Shown here piece after piece: positions 1 to 11,408 of a DNA stretch of 64,000 nt. Origin of the DNA: Luzula sylvatica (Eukaryota > Streptophyta > Magnoliopsida > Poales > Juncaceae). Both the position numbers and the translations under genes were made by a program. Each line of letters begins with the position of its first letter. Within the stretch, counting starts at the first letter, position 1. The notes beneath the pieces are model-generated. The model worked only from the letters and a program-made list of their open reading frames with translations. It did not search any database and was not told the DNA's origin. The stretch spans positions 14,290,862 to 14,354,861 of the forward strand of contig OX326959.1 of the NCBI GenBank assembly GCA_946800325.1, read 5' to 3'.

Positions 1-1137
1 CCCGGTATTGTCGTATTATCTTAAATCTGAATTTCGGGGAAGATTTGTAGATTGTCGAGATTGTCGGTTCGAGTCAACGATAAGTAATTAGGAGAAGCCT
101 CGATTGCTCGATAATGTCCAATTAATTAATGGTTGGATTAATGAGAAAACGAGCCAAGATTGAACACATGGCTAAGATTTCTTTTAGTAAATTGTCGTTG
201 TAGTTATCGTAGTAGTTTGAGGTTGTAGTTCGAGTATTATTTCTCGTAGTAGTTTGAAGTTCTTGTTTCTTCCGCATTCTGTTTAGGGTTTGATCCTTCA
301 AGTTCAGTAGCAGTTTCGGTGTGTCGGATCAATAGATATGTAGTAGTTTGATCGGTTCTTTGACGGGTCTATCAGTACGGTCTCCTTGAGTAGTTGTAGT
401 AAATGTTGTGTTCGAGGGGGCGTGGTTTCAGTCGTGGCGTGGTTGAAACCACCACTCTTGGGATAGAGTGTAGTGGACTTTTACCTCATGTAGATCCGAG
501 GTACGAGTCCATGAGTACGGTCCCTTGTGGAAGCCAACCTTATCGAAGTGGTTCTCTACACTATGAATTCTCTAGTAGTTGTTACCGTATTTGCAGGATC
601 ATAGTTGTAGTGGAAATTGTTCTCGTAGTATCGCACTATGAATTATGTAGTAGTTGTTACCGTATTTGCAGGATCATAGTTGTGGTAGTAGTTGTTTCCG
701 TGTTGTAGTCGAACACTTGTAGTTGTTTCATGATGTGAATTATGTAGTAGTAATTGTTGTATTTGCAGAATTCCTAGATTGTTGTAGTCGGTCATCATGG
801 TAGTTCTCGTAGTAGGTTGTCGTGGTAGTCGTCGTCGAGTAAATAATAATTAAATATTATTTTACTTATCTAACTCTCAGCCAACATTTCCAGGTAGCAC
901 TTGAAGTGGCAGTGGCATTCATGTAGATTAGGAGCGTAGCGGAGTTGCGATCACCAGTTATCATATTTGTTTTAGTTGTATTTGTTTATGCCCACCATAT
1001 GTATATTGAGTATTTGTAGATTGTAGATTATAATTTATGCCAACTGATTTCATATTTGTGTGTTTTTTACTATGCTAATGCTCATATATATAAGGTAAGT
1101 ACGTTGTGCACGATTATTTTATTTTCGGGTCGTGACA
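1..1137 (+). mobile_element. Probable 3' part of a Ty3/gypsy-like LTR
   Basis: The stretch is rich in GTAGTTGT-type degenerate repeats (about 180-840). It ends in a segment finishing TTTCGGGTCGTGACA at 1137, a terminus that resembles long LTRs of plant Tekay/Del-type gypsy elements. The 5' end lies outside the window, no primer-binding site or polypurine tract is visible, and no clear target duplication can be tested. The short ORF at 403-708 is a translation of the repeat and not a gene. It could instead be an unrelated repeat. Confidence 0.4.
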
Positions 1138-1560
1138 CCAATGAACTGCATCATATTTTTCTGAAGCAATATTCTGCAAACTTTGTGAGGCAATAATTGG
1201 TTAAACATACAAAAGTTTATGATAAAGAAAAATATAAATTTCTTGATCTGATTGTTGTCACGCAAAAATTTTATCGTCACATCTTAACTTCAATCAATTT
1301 CACGATACCTAAAATACAAAACAAATAAATAAAATATCTCGAGTTGGTTTTCTAGGCTATTTAGATTTATTTTGAGATCAATGATTTTGAGTTTTTAATA
1401 GTTTCAACTTTCCAAAGAACAAAGTACTATGTTACGATTCGGATTTTAGGAGTTAATCAATTGTCCTAATATTGCATTCACATTTTAAGAGTTAATATTA
1501 CCGCGAAGAGATCGTTTGTACTTGTATCATAGCACTAAAAAGAAATAACAATACAAAATA
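1138..1560. other. Non-coding AT-rich segment, paralogous to part of the Helitron
   Basis: No gene is visible. About 1250-1430 is clearly similar to about 7360-7620 inside the Helitron: both contain the run CATCTTAACTT and the phrase ATCTCGAGTTGG followed by AGGCTATTTAGATTT. This may be a fragment of a related element or the host source of that Helitron segment. Confidence 0.5.
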
Positions 1561-2054
1561 CTATGTTACGAATACGAATTCCGATACAGTTCGGATAGTA
1601 AACGAATTCGGATACGATTCGGATATTGTTGGATACGGATATAAATACGGTTTTTCGGATATTAAAATAATTACTATGTTACGAAAATATAACTTATTTT
1701 TTAATTATAAATATATATATAGTTTGTGACGTGAACGATATATATAAGTATATATATAAACGTGATTTTACGAATATGATTTTAAATCACTCACAAATTA
1801 TTAATTTATATATCATTTTTCAACTAATATCAAATGAAATATATATAGTGGATCCGGTTCCGGATATTCGAATCCCATTCCGAGTATCCGGATCTCAAAC
1901 ATGAATCCGGTTCCGACACCAAAACCGAATATCGGATCCGAATCCGGATCCAAAAATAAGTTATGATATATATATCCGGATCCACTCGGATCCGGATATT
2001 TTTTTCGAATCCGGATATTTCGTCGGATACGGTTCGGATCGGTTCGTACAATAT
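1561..2054. repeat. Degenerate GGATAC/GTATCC-rich element, diverged hAT-like relative
   Basis: It starts CTATGTTACGAATACG, which shares its first ten bases with the TIR of the hAT-like family found at 10627, 12151, 24991 and 44945. It is filled with CGGATAC and TATCCGG motifs in both orientations. The right end near 2054 (CGTACAATAT) is only loosely complementary to the left, and no target duplication is seen. The two overlapping minus-strand ORFs at 1813-2175 are repeat translations. Confidence 0.45.
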
Positions 2055-2279
2055 CCACACATGGCATGTAAGGACTTTGCAAGAAAAAGAATAACTTTCC
2101 AAGAAACCTAGTAAATCTTGTGTTTGATGTGAGAGATAAAGCAAGAATCCCAAATCTCGTATGTATGTCCTTCATCCATATTTTCTTGCATTTGGTGTCT
2201 CAAAAAAGTTGGGAAAACACAATCTCTCAATGTTTGCCAAGATTAAATATAACATTAATAATTTAAACCTAATCTCTTT

Positions 2280-2691
2280 TCTATTTTAATATAAATAATG
2301 AATATTATCATGTACATATAATATTAATTAATTAATTACACTAATAAATCAGTGCATATTATATATAATTAATATTATCATATATGTAATATTAATTACG
2401 TACATAAATTATATTATATGTACAATATTAATATAATATAATATAATACAATATTATATTATATTATATTATATTATTCTATATATTCTATATTATTATA
2501 TCATATCATAATATATTATATTATATTATTATGTAATATAATATTATTATATATATTATTATTATATTATATGATATGATATGATATTGTATTATATTAT
2601 ATTATTTTATAATACATTATATTATATTATATTGTATTATATTGTAATATTTTATATTATATTATATTGTGTATTATATATAATTATATTG

Positions 2692-2727
<36 letters not shown>
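2280..2727. repeat. Low-complexity AT tract ending in (TA)n
   Basis: This is an almost pure A/T sequence made of TATTATA and ATATAAT words. It ends in a simple (TA)n run at about 2699-2727. No coding signal is present. Confidence 0.85.
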
Positions 2728-2731
<4 letters not shown>

Positions 2732-3951
2732 TTCAATCTACTTGTTAATTTTCTCGTCCCAAACAATAAATTTTTACGTTACATCACTAAACATTATAAC
2801 ACATCAAACAACACATACAAAAAACTTATATCCTTCAAATATTAAGCCACATTTCACTTTCTCGACATAATGCAAGAATCCTTCAAAATCCTCAAAAATC
2901 ATTTACATCAAACGGCCCCACAATTGACACCCCCCAAATGTAGATCTCACATATATTATTTTTTTTGTAAAAAACAACCTGATCTCATATGTGACTGATT
3001 TTAGAGAATGGTACTGAAAATATATTTTGTAATTTGTATGGATTATTTATATTGTTTTTTTAATATATTGTGGGCATTTTTTTTATTTGGACGAATACTT
3101 ACATATTTTAGAATTTTTATTTTGAATTTTATGAGTTCGGGATTGAGTATTCGGAGATGAGGTGAATAATTTTCCACGAAATTGAGTGGTTTTGAGATCC
3201 TTCAGTTATATTTTAATTCGTTTGCTGACTAACTAGACGTGAGAACAACCCAGTTTTTGTTTAAAGAAAAATTGGGCATGATTTTCTGCTTAATTAATCT
3301 TAACAAGTTTGGTTGAAGATTGTATTGGAATTAGTAAGGTAGAAAATTGAGTGGTTTTCAAATCCGGCCTCGTGAAAAAGTCACGAAATCACAAACCCGT
3401 ATTTGGTTTTCAAATTTATATAAAAAAGTAGTTATTTTTTATTATTTTGAAAAATGTGTTTTTATTTATTTTATTGAACATGGTTCACGGTTACATTTAT
3501 GAACCTAATTAATAATTATAGTACTATCCAAATGTAAGAAAAACATGCCACCGGTTACATTTCTGCTTAATTTATGATACACCCTTTTACAAATATAATT
3601 AATTGCTAAAATATCCAAAATACCCTTGTAAAATGGTGTATGATAGAACTCCCCCTATATATTATACTAACGATACTCTCACGCAATTGAGCAAGTTCGT
3701 TCCAGTCGATTGTATTTTTTTTTAATCTTTTTTTAGATGTGTTATTTTTATAATTTCATATTTACAAAATCTCAAAATTAAAATATTTGAAAAAAAAATT
3801 ACGACATGACAGACACAAACACAAAACATTCCACGTGAAATGTCGTATTATCATATATGTCCTACGAATCTAAAAATTAGAACAATTTGAAAAGAAAAAG
3901 GAAAAAAAACGGCGTGACTAGCACAGTACATGCCACCCGGCAAGTCCTCAG
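2728..3951. other. Intergenic AT-rich sequence, nothing recognised
   Basis: No ORF, exon-like block, TIR pair or tandem repeat could be supported here. Confidence 0.5.
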
Positions 3952-4618
3952 TAGGGCTGCAACTTTAGCTCGTGGCTCGTGGCTCGCTCGAGCTCGACTC
4001 GATAATAGTTCGATAATAGCTCGCTCGATATTAACTCGAAATTAAACGAGCCGAGCCGAGCTAGCTCGAACGCTTATTGAGCCGAGCTTGAGCCAGACTC
4101 AGCTCGCTCGTATTAAGCTCGAAAAGAATTTGAGCTCGAGTTAAAATATTAAATATTTTTATCATAATTAATTCATATTATATATATTATTATAATTAAA
4201 AAAATTATAAAGAAAAACTTTATCTCCATAATAATTTCAAGTCAGTTTACAACTTAGGTACTAAAAAAAAATATTAACTAAGGGAGACAAATTAATAATA
4301 CCACGTCCAAATCCTATTTTTTATGTTTTGTGTTGTATGTTTGATTTATTATTATTATGTTTTAAGATAGTTTGGTATTTAGAGTATTTTTTGTTTATTC
4401 CGTAATTATTATAATTTTTTAAATTAAAATTCAAGTTGTTTTTTTAATTGAGCTACTGTTGAGCCGAGCCGAGCTAGCTCGAATTAAAACGAGCCGAGCT
4501 TGAGCTTGATTTTTTAGCTCGAACCATAATTCTTAACGAGCCGAGCCAGCTCGAGTAAGTTCCGAGCCGAGCTTGAGCTTGGCACAGCTCGCTCGAGCTC
4601 AGCTCGTTTGCAGCCCTA
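3952..4618. mobile_element. hAT-like non-autonomous transposon with GAGCTCG repeats
   Basis: The 667-bp element begins TAGGGCTGCAA and ends TTGCAGCCCTA, a perfect terminal inverted repeat. It is flanked by a perfect 8-bp direct repeat GTCCTCAG (3944-3951 and 4619-4626). Both ends carry many GAGCC, GCTCG and CTCGAG subterminal motifs in inverted orientation, around an AT-rich centre. An 8-bp duplication with a TAGGG-type TIR is the hallmark of plant hAT MITEs. No transposase is present. Confidence 0.88.
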
Positions 4619-4849
4619 GTCCTCAGCAGTCTCATGCGAAATCTCAAAATTGAAAAAAAGACCACGTGACAGACATAGGAAATGCAACGTGCACCCCGCA
4701 AAATCTAAAAATTGAGAAAATATGAAAATAATAATAATAAAAAGTTTCACGTGACAACTCTAAGCAACCTCCCTGGAAAAAAAAATCAAGAAAGAAATGT
4801 GCCACGTGACACATGACAACCATGTAAGATATAATATCCAGATTATTCT

Positions 4850-5871
4850 CTGTTTGTTTTAGTTACAAAAAATACCGGGCCCTACGTATTGAACGTTATT
4901 CAAAAATTTCAGTTTCGGAAATCATGATTTCGTTTGTTAATTTTGGCTAGTTTCCGGTTCCTACTGTTTTCAATTTTTTTATTCTTTCATCGTGATAATC
5001 AACACATATCTCATAAGTCATAAAAACATGATAATTAACACATCTTTCATATATTAATTTATATATATTTAAATTTCGTTTCACTTAATAATTTTTAATT
5101 AACATTAATTAATAGTTAATTATTTGTGCCTTGTAATTGTAATGTTGATACATTGTCATAATTATGATACGAAGGCAAAGTAAAATTTTCCAAAAATAAA
5201 TAAGGAATTCGGTTATAAATATAGTGACTAGTTTAGTCAAAATTATTATTATTTTTTTTTTTTTCAAGCCCCTAAGGCAAAATCATCAATTTTTTTTTTC
5301 TTCAAAACAGTAGAAACCACTCACTCAAACCTACACACGTAATTTCACATTTTACTTCTCATCTTTCTCGTGTGTTCATCATGCCAATGTGCTTTACACA
5401 TACAAGAAGTGTGATCAATAATCAAAACTGAATCTTTTTTTTTTATGCTATATATAATGAGATAAACACTTTGTGGGGTGTGGTGGGGGGTGGGACATGA
5501 AGAACTCAAAATGTTTCTTTCAATTATACTTGCTTACGATGATAATATTTCTGATCAATTAACATAAAAATTGAAATATTAGAATAAACCAAACTAGTGA
5601 TTTAGATAAACCTATAAGGTTTACAATGTTCGATTACTAGTCCCATCACTAGTAGTTGAGGAGGAGGACTTCTTTAACAAAAGAAAGTAAATGGTGGACT
5701 AAAACTAAAAAGTAAAAACTTCAGTTTAAAATGAATTTCTAGGATTATTTTGATTTATTTTTGTTTTTGAATTTTTTTCTGTGTGGAAGTTCAAATTAAA
5801 AAGTTCAGGTCAAGAAAAGTCAAAATTGATTCCTTTTAATATTTAACGTCATAGTATCACCATTATATGTA
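4850..5871. repeat. Segmental duplication copy 1, left part
   Basis: Non-coding sequence repeated collinearly in the window. About 4949-5200 matches 17975-18073 joined to 18886-19015, and also 23350-23545. About 5320-5620 matches 20600-20890 and 23600-23850. About 5700-5871 matches 20985-21175. Shared words include TCGTGTGTTCATCATGCCAA and ATATTTCTGATCAAT. Copies are diverged by substitutions and small indels. Confidence 0.8.
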
Positions 5872-6372
5872 CTAGGAATAATAACCGCGCTTCGCTGCGG
5901 GTTTTATCAAGTAGTAAGGAAAAATATATTTGCTGTCACCAATAATCAAAATACGAAACGAACATTACCAAATAATATATAACCAAAACAACATAAAGAC
6001 ATGCGATATGGCTCCACCACGGCCGGTTCTCTCACTATCTCTGGCTCGAGAGAGATCGATCCCGTGCGATCGGATGGGGCCGTCTCTCTCGCACGATCTG
6101 AGCTTGCATTGTCACTAAATCACCAAAAAGATACACGTTAAAAGTTTGATATATATTTCTCAACAATGGAGGGTTATTTTAGCAAATAAATAAATAAGTA
6201 CCGATCAATATTCCAGCAGTTAAGTGTAAGAGGCAAAGATATGGACAATTAATCCATTAATTCCTCGAATATGTTCCTCTCATGCTATCATTCTATATTT
6301 ATCCAAAGAAAATACAATTAATCTTTAAATAAAATAAAATAAATTGAACAATAAAAAAAGGAAAATAGGTAT

Positions 6373-7105
6373 TTGGTACAATACCGTTTTGACCAGCAGA
6401 GACACGAGCAGCCTTTGCGGCAATTTCTACGGTACAATGCTTCTCCATCTCAAGCGTCGGAGCTGAAAATAAAATTGTCAAATTTCATATACACCCTTTT
6501 AAAAACCTATAATATCAAATCTAACATTCAAAAAATGAGGTTTACTGTTTTTTGGTATGTAGTAGACTTTCATGGAATCTTGAAATAATTGAGATGAAAA
6601 TATCGAATGGTACAGTGCTTCTCCATCTCTTGCGTTAAATCTGAAAATAAAAATGGGGAATTTCATATATAACCGTTTAAAAACCTAAAATATCAAATCT
6701 AACTAACCTTAAAAAAATGAGGCTTTCCATTTTTGGTTCTGTCGTAGCTCTTCATGGAATCTTGAAATATTGAGGCGCTGCATGTTCCCAACTATTTAAT
6801 AAAGAACAATACACAGAGAATTAATTAAAGAGTAATTAACTTGATTAAAAATTGAATCCCCTTTTTTGAATATAAAAATATTCCAAATGTATCTATCAAT
6901 GACATAAATTATCGGAAAATGAGAAGAAATTCAAAGCAAACAAAAGTGATTTATTAATTAACAAATACACAAGCTGCATACCAGCAACCTACCTAGATAC
7001 TAACTGGGGCAGAGTAGCGAGCGATATTTCGAGAGAAGGATAAAGGTTAATGAAATACTCACAGCCTCAGTATCATCCTTCACCAAAGACATGGCAACTA
7101 TCAAG
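6373..7105 (-). other. Duplicated exon-like fragments of unknown origin inside the Helitron
   Basis: On the minus strand an ATG at about 7093 opens MSLVKDDTEA before a GTGAGT donor-like site. Two related blocks follow, about 6725-6790 and 6530-6590, both containing a TTTCAAGATTCCATGAA word. Two further related blocks (about 6600-6650 and 6385-6465) both encode a peptide beginning with or containing EMEKHCT; the second reads on as VEIAAKAARVSAG. The blocks are bordered by TTTCAG-like acceptors. I do not recognise the protein. The duplicated layout and the position inside a Helitron suggest decayed captured exons. Confidence 0.4.
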
Positions 7106-7133
7106 GACAGAAATTATCGGCAAATGAGCTAAG

Positions 7134-7310
7134 AAGAAGAGATTGAGTACCTAAATCGCAGGTCAATCTCTGCAGCGACTAAGCCCTCGCGTCCATCGCC
7201 AAATCTCTGGAGCGACGAAACCCTCGCAGCCGCTAAGAAGAAGAGATTGGGTATCTAAATCGCAGCGTCAATCTCCGCAGCAACTAAGCCCTCGCATCAC
7301 CGCCACCATT
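7134..7310. repeat. Tandem duplication of a GC-richer leader-like sequence
   Basis: Two copies of a segment containing AAGAAGAAGAGATTG, then ATCTAAATCGCAG, then ACTAAGCCCTCGC lie next to each other, with the second starting near 7220. The sequence is much less AT-rich than its surroundings. It resembles a duplicated 5' UTR just upstream (on the minus strand) of the ATG at about 7093. Confidence 0.55.
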
Positions 7311-8238
7311 GAAATCAATTCGAAGCAAAGCGTGGACGATCACGGTTGGGCAAATTCATCACTTTTTTTTATCGCCACATCTTAACTTTAATAAATCTAA
7401 CAATACCTAAAAGTTTAAAACACAAATAAATGAAAAGTTTAAAACACAAATAATGATTACACAAATAAATGAAAATTTTAAAACTTTAATAAATCTAACA
7501 ATACCTAAAAGTTTAAAACAAATAAATGAAAAGAATAAAACATCTCGAGTTGGATTTTATTAGGCTATTTAGATTTCTGTCGAGATCAATGATTGAGTTT
7601 TTAATAATTTCAACTTTAAAAAAAACCCGATAAAAGATAAATTGAAATTAGGTATCTCAACTTGGATCATGACTAAGAAAGTCAAAGAAGTAAAAACATG
7701 GGAAATGTACATTGAATCAATTGATAGTCCTAATATATGAACAAAAAGTATACCACCTTATTTAGAAATGTACAGAATTTACAAGGTCAAATTTTTTAAT
7801 TAAAGATATTTCTTTAACGATCATTACCAAAATTACGCAAGTATAGAAAGTAAGTAGTGATTAACTCACAACATATCACTGATAAAAGTAACAAATTAGA
7901 ATTACGGAGAAACATAATAATTACCTTCATTTGTTTTATCACAAACGGCGTTCCCTCTGATCACAAGTACCCGAGAGCAAGACACAACCTCTTAAGATTA
8001 AAAAAAAGGAAATAAGGATTAGGCTCAACTCCAAAAGTATCAAAATAAACAAAAAAATGCTTCAAGCTGTGCAAGAAAAAGAAGTATAAATGAAAATTGT
8101 GTCTTACTTCAGAACAACGTTTAAGCATATCGGCCCAAGCGTGTACCAAGCGATAGCAAAGGAACATTAAATAAATGTATAAAAACATATTTATACATAT
8201 ATTACCAAAATTATATCTAATTCAGAAATAAAGCTCAC
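7311..8238. other. AT-rich Helitron interior
   Basis: About 7360-7620 is similar to 1250-1430, and it contains short internal duplications of the word CTTTAATAAATCTAACAATA. The 75-residue minus-strand ORF at 7961-8188 shows no recognisable motif. The TBC exons stop at 8239, and I could not find the next expected exon of that family here. Confidence 0.5.
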
Positions 8239-9898
8239 GAATTGGTACCCCATGCATGCGATCAGAACAAGTTGACTTGAGTCGAACGTCGAACTCGCTA
8301 ATGATTGGACCAAAGTTATCGCATCTCCTGTGTCTTTCGTCGTCACTATCGCCGGACCTTTACGCAAATGTTACAAATTTCAGGGGGGTAATTGTAAATT
8401 ACTAAATTTTAATAATGAAAAGGGTTTATTGTACCGTAAAGTTCCATGAGAGCGAGAGTGGTGCGGAATAACATTGCGCGGTTTCCATGAAATAATATCA
8501 CGTCCCACATTCTAAGCACTGAAAAATTATTAAATAAATTATGAAATTAAATTATTATTATTTATATTTTATGAAATTTAATTAGTGACCTGTTTCCCAA
8601 GGCAGAGAGTTGACGAAAATGGAGAGGAACCAAGGGCCAGTTAGCCAAGGAATTTCGACGCCGAGATAATTTAAATGTTTTGCTGAAATAATAATTAAAA
8701 AAAATTACGGGTTAATTAATTTCGTGTGGATTGAGAGATAAAGATTATGAATTGCATGGGTTCATAATTTGACATACTATAATTAGATACAGACCCAACT
8801 TGGGGAATCTTTCTCGTACGAGTTCTTCTAGCACGAGCTGGTCCACCTATTAATTATTTTAATTTTGAAAGTAATGTATTAAAAAATCAATATGTGAAAT
8901 ATCATGAATACCCGTGCAGATTATATACCTGAGATTCAATCATTTCTTCGGTATAGTAGCCATCGAAATAGTCATCGATTATTCCTAGCAATGCCCCGAT
9001 AAAATTACCAAAATACCCTCATAATATTTGATCATTGATGTTTTTTTGGACTTCAAAAATTGAAAAGACAGAATATTTTTTACCAAAATGCATTTTCTTC
9101 AGGCATGAGAAAAAGCATTAATCCTGCGAAGAAATTCATAGCCTGCCAATACAAAATGCATTCTTGTTATAAATTTAAGAAAATAGAGGGGCATTTTTGA
9201 AATTTTTCAAAATTTAATATACCTGACAATATCCTACAGAAGGATTATGTCTCGCATAACATGAATACCCGTGCAGATTATATACCTGAGATTCGATCAT
9301 TTCTTCGGTATAGTAGCCATCCAAATAGTCATCGATTATTCCTAGCAATGCCCTGATAAAATTACCAAAATACCCTCATAATATTTGATCATTGATGTTT
9401 TTTTGGACTTCAAAAATTGAAAAGACAGAATATTTTTTACCAAAATGCATTTTCTTCAGGCATGAGCAAAAGCATTAATCCTGCGAAGAAATTCATAGCC
9501 TGCCAATACAAAATGCATTCTTGTTATAAATTTAAGAAAATAGAGGGGTATTTTTGAAAATTTTCAAAATTTAATATACCTGATAATATCCTACAGAAGG
9601 ATTATGTCTCGCATAAGCATTAATCTTCGCAAAGCATTCCGTCCATCTTCATCTAATGCTGGATGATTTGGAAATGTTCTCGGCAAATCCTAAAAGAAAA
9701 ATTAAATAATTTATCAGGGACTAAATCGTAAAATCGCAATGTAAATTAAAGACTCAACCTTTTCGATCTGGCCCCTCCATTTCTCGCTTCCTTTGCAATC
9801 TTCTTCTTACAGCCACGCCCCTCTTCAACAAATGCTTGCCAGAAATTATAATACCCGTCTATTTTTCTAAACTTCACTCCCACAAATGCTTGCCAGAG
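8239..9898 (-). pseudogene. Captured multi-exon fragment of a TBC-domain Rab GTPase-activating protein gene
   Basis: Minus-strand exons, read by eye with GT/AG borders, are 9759-9898, 9580-9689, 9441-9499, 9286-9352, then a second copy of the last exon pair (9084-9142, 8929-8995), 8795-8846, 8590-8682, 8435-8518 and 8239-8357. They encode in order LWQAFVG, DLPRTFPNHPALDEDGRNAL, the HNPSVGY region, AMNFFAGLMLLLMPEENAFW, IIDDYFDGYYTEEMIESQ, VDQLVLEELVRERFPKL, TGPWFLSIFVNSLPWET, MWDVILFHGNRAMLFRT and STFDSSQLVLIACMGYQF. This is the conserved core of plant TBC proteins, which stimulate GTP hydrolysis by Rab GTPases in membrane traffic. It is broken: four bases appear missing before the HNPSVGY segment, exons are duplicated, and both gene ends are absent. 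It lies wholly inside a Helitron. Confidence 0.85.
8904..9617. repeat. 357-bp direct tandem duplication spanning two TBC exons
   Basis: 8904-9260 and 9261-9617 are near-identical head-to-tail copies differing at only a few bases (for example CCATCGAAATAG against CCATCCAAATAG). Each copy contains the end of one TBC exon, a whole 59-bp exon, a whole 67-bp exon and the introns between. The high identity indicates a recent event, probably after capture by the Helitron. Confidence 0.93.
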
Positions 9899-10028
9899 CT
9901 GCATATTTATGTAATTTTCGTTAATTTAGGACTTGGATGGAAAAATGATCACATTGTCTTCTCTTCGACACCTTTTGGTCCTCTTTCTCTCCCTAAAGCC
10001 ACGCCACTCTTGGAGTTGCTCTCTCTCG

Positions 10029-10350
10029 CGATGCTCGATCCGGCTCCACCGTGGCCGTCTCTCTTTCTCCGTTCTCTCGCGGTTTAGGGAGCTTCGTTGT
10101 GCAGATCTGATGTGGCCGTACTCATCCCCCGCGATCTGATGTGGTCGCGATGCTCGATCCGGCTCCACCGTGGCTGCTCGATCCGGCTCCACCGTGGCCG
10201 TCTCTCTTTCTCCGTTCTCTCGCGGTTTAGGGAGCTTCGTTGTGCAGATCTGACGTGGTCGTGGCCGTACTCATCTCTGGCTCGATCCGGCTCCACCGTG
10301 GCCGTCTCTCTTCATCTCTTCTCTCTTTCTCCGTTCTCTCGCGGTTTAGG
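10029..10350. repeat. GC-rich leader-like block repeated three times
   Basis: CTCGATCCGGCTCCACCGTG, followed by GCCGTCTCTC and ending in TCTCGCGGTTTAGGG, occurs three times (about 10029-10090, 10149-10230, 10281-10350), with small additional duplications. On the minus strand it reads CCCTAAACCGCGAGAGA, like a plant 5' leader. Overlapping ORFs on both strands here are translations of the repeat. Confidence 0.8.
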
Positions 10351-10626
10351 GTCATGGTTGACGAAAGAGGGTTATGGGCGGCGAGACTAACAGGAGAGAG
10401 GCATGTTTTGCTTGGGGCGATAGAGACAGAAAGGAAATGGATAGAGAGGCGGCAAACAGTAAATCGAGACGTGGCCATTCACGGTTGAGCAGAGTTGGGG
10501 TAAATTTAATGGGAGGGGTTAATTCTAAATTTATATTATTGATAAAATAAATATCAAAATAAATACTATATTTTGTTATTAAATCTCAGAAAATTGTATA
10601 TGTTTTAAAAAAAAATGTGTGATCAT

Positions 10627-11408
10627 CTATGTTACGTGAATACTTCAAAAATGCAGAAATATCCCGAAGATACGGGTACGATACGGTTCGGATACGTATC
10701 GGATACGCCACGTGGCGTATGCGATTATTTTAATATTTATTTTTTTCGAATACGGCAGGATACGACTGGGATACGTTCAGGATACGACTGGGATACTCCA
10801 TTTGAAATATTTCGGCCCATTATATATTTTGGTCCATTACATAAGATACTACTAGGATACTTCTAAATTAGTTCTAGAATACTTCTAAAATAAATTTAAG
10901 ATATTTTTATGATATTTGTATTGTTATGTTGATTTTATTTAGAGTAGTGATGCACTTCCCCCAACTCTCCCCCACACCTCTTGATGTGTCATCGTAACGC
11001 TTAACACCACTATGGTTTAACATCTGAATTATGATTTAACACCTTAATTTATAGTTTAACATCATAATGAAGATGTTAGACTACAAATTAAGGTGTTAAA
11101 TCATAATTAAGATGTTAAATTTGAAGGTGTTAAGTCTTATGCCAACACATCAAGAGGTGTGGGGGAGGGTAAGTGGGGAGGTCCAACTTTTTCCTTTTAT
11201 TTATTGTCATGATATTTAATTTAAAAAATATTATTAATTTATTAATTATATATAATATAAATATATTAAAATAATAATTATATAGCCGTATTCGTATCTA
11301 TGAATTTTTGAAAATTGTCGTATCGTCAAATCCATATCGTATCGGATACGGTACTCGTGTCCGTATCGTATCGGATACGGTACTCGTATCCGTATCCGTG
11401 CAACATAG
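10627..11408. mobile_element. hAT-like MITE of the GGATACG family, copy 1 (with nested MITE)
   Basis: The element reads CTATGTTACG to GCAACATAG, with inverted termini and dense CGGATACG/CGTATCC subterminal repeats. It is flanked by the perfect 8-bp duplication GTGATCAT (10619-10626, 11409-11416). The paralog around 21260-21300 lacks it. A 253-bp MITE with its 9-bp duplication is nested at 10942-11203, leaving about 520 bp of the element itself. The ORF at 10615-10866 is a repeat translation. Confidence 0.87.
10942..11194. mobile_element. MULE-like foldback MITE, copy A
   Basis: The 253-bp element begins GAGTAGTGATGCACTTCCCC and ends GGTCCAACTTTTTCC. Nearly its whole length can fold on itself: CCCACACCTCTTGATGTG on the left pairs with CACATCAAGAGGTGTGGG on the right, and TTAACACCTTAATTTATAG with its complement. 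It is flanked by a perfect 9-bp duplication TTTTATTTA (10933-10941, 11195-11203). Sister hAT copies have the uninterrupted site, for example around 12490-12510. Confidence 0.88.

Larger units (their letters stand above)
5872..10522 (-). mobile_element. Non-autonomous Helitron carrying captured host gene fragments
   Basis: On the minus strand the element ends in a GC-rich hairpin (plus 5885-5900) followed by CTAG, with host T next, as expected for Helitrons, which insert between A and T. The paralogous segment at 21165-21190 is an empty site (CATTATATGTA joined to TTCAAAATTTAT). It fixes the borders at 5872 and 10522 and shows no target duplication. The minus-strand 5' end reads TTAACCCC; canonical Helitrons start with TC, so one C-to-T change is implied. 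Inside lie eight exons of a TBC-domain gene (8239-9898), other exon-like pieces (6370-7105), and GC-rich leader-like repeats. No Rep/helicase ORF is visible, so it is non-autonomous. Confidence 0.8.

Noticed and set aside
403..708. 101-residue ORF rich in VVVV and repeated CYRICRI
   Set aside because: It translates a degenerate GTAGTTGT repeat with two copies of the same phrase; there is no start context or domain.
1813..2175. Overlapping 107- and 120-residue minus-strand ORFs
   Set aside because: Both frames read through GGATCC/TATCCGG repeats (SGSGYIY, IRIRIRY), so this is repeat sequence and not protein.
9926..10488. Cluster of ORFs on both strands
   Set aside because: They translate a three-fold repeated GC-rich leader-like block; sense and antisense are both open because the block lacks stops.
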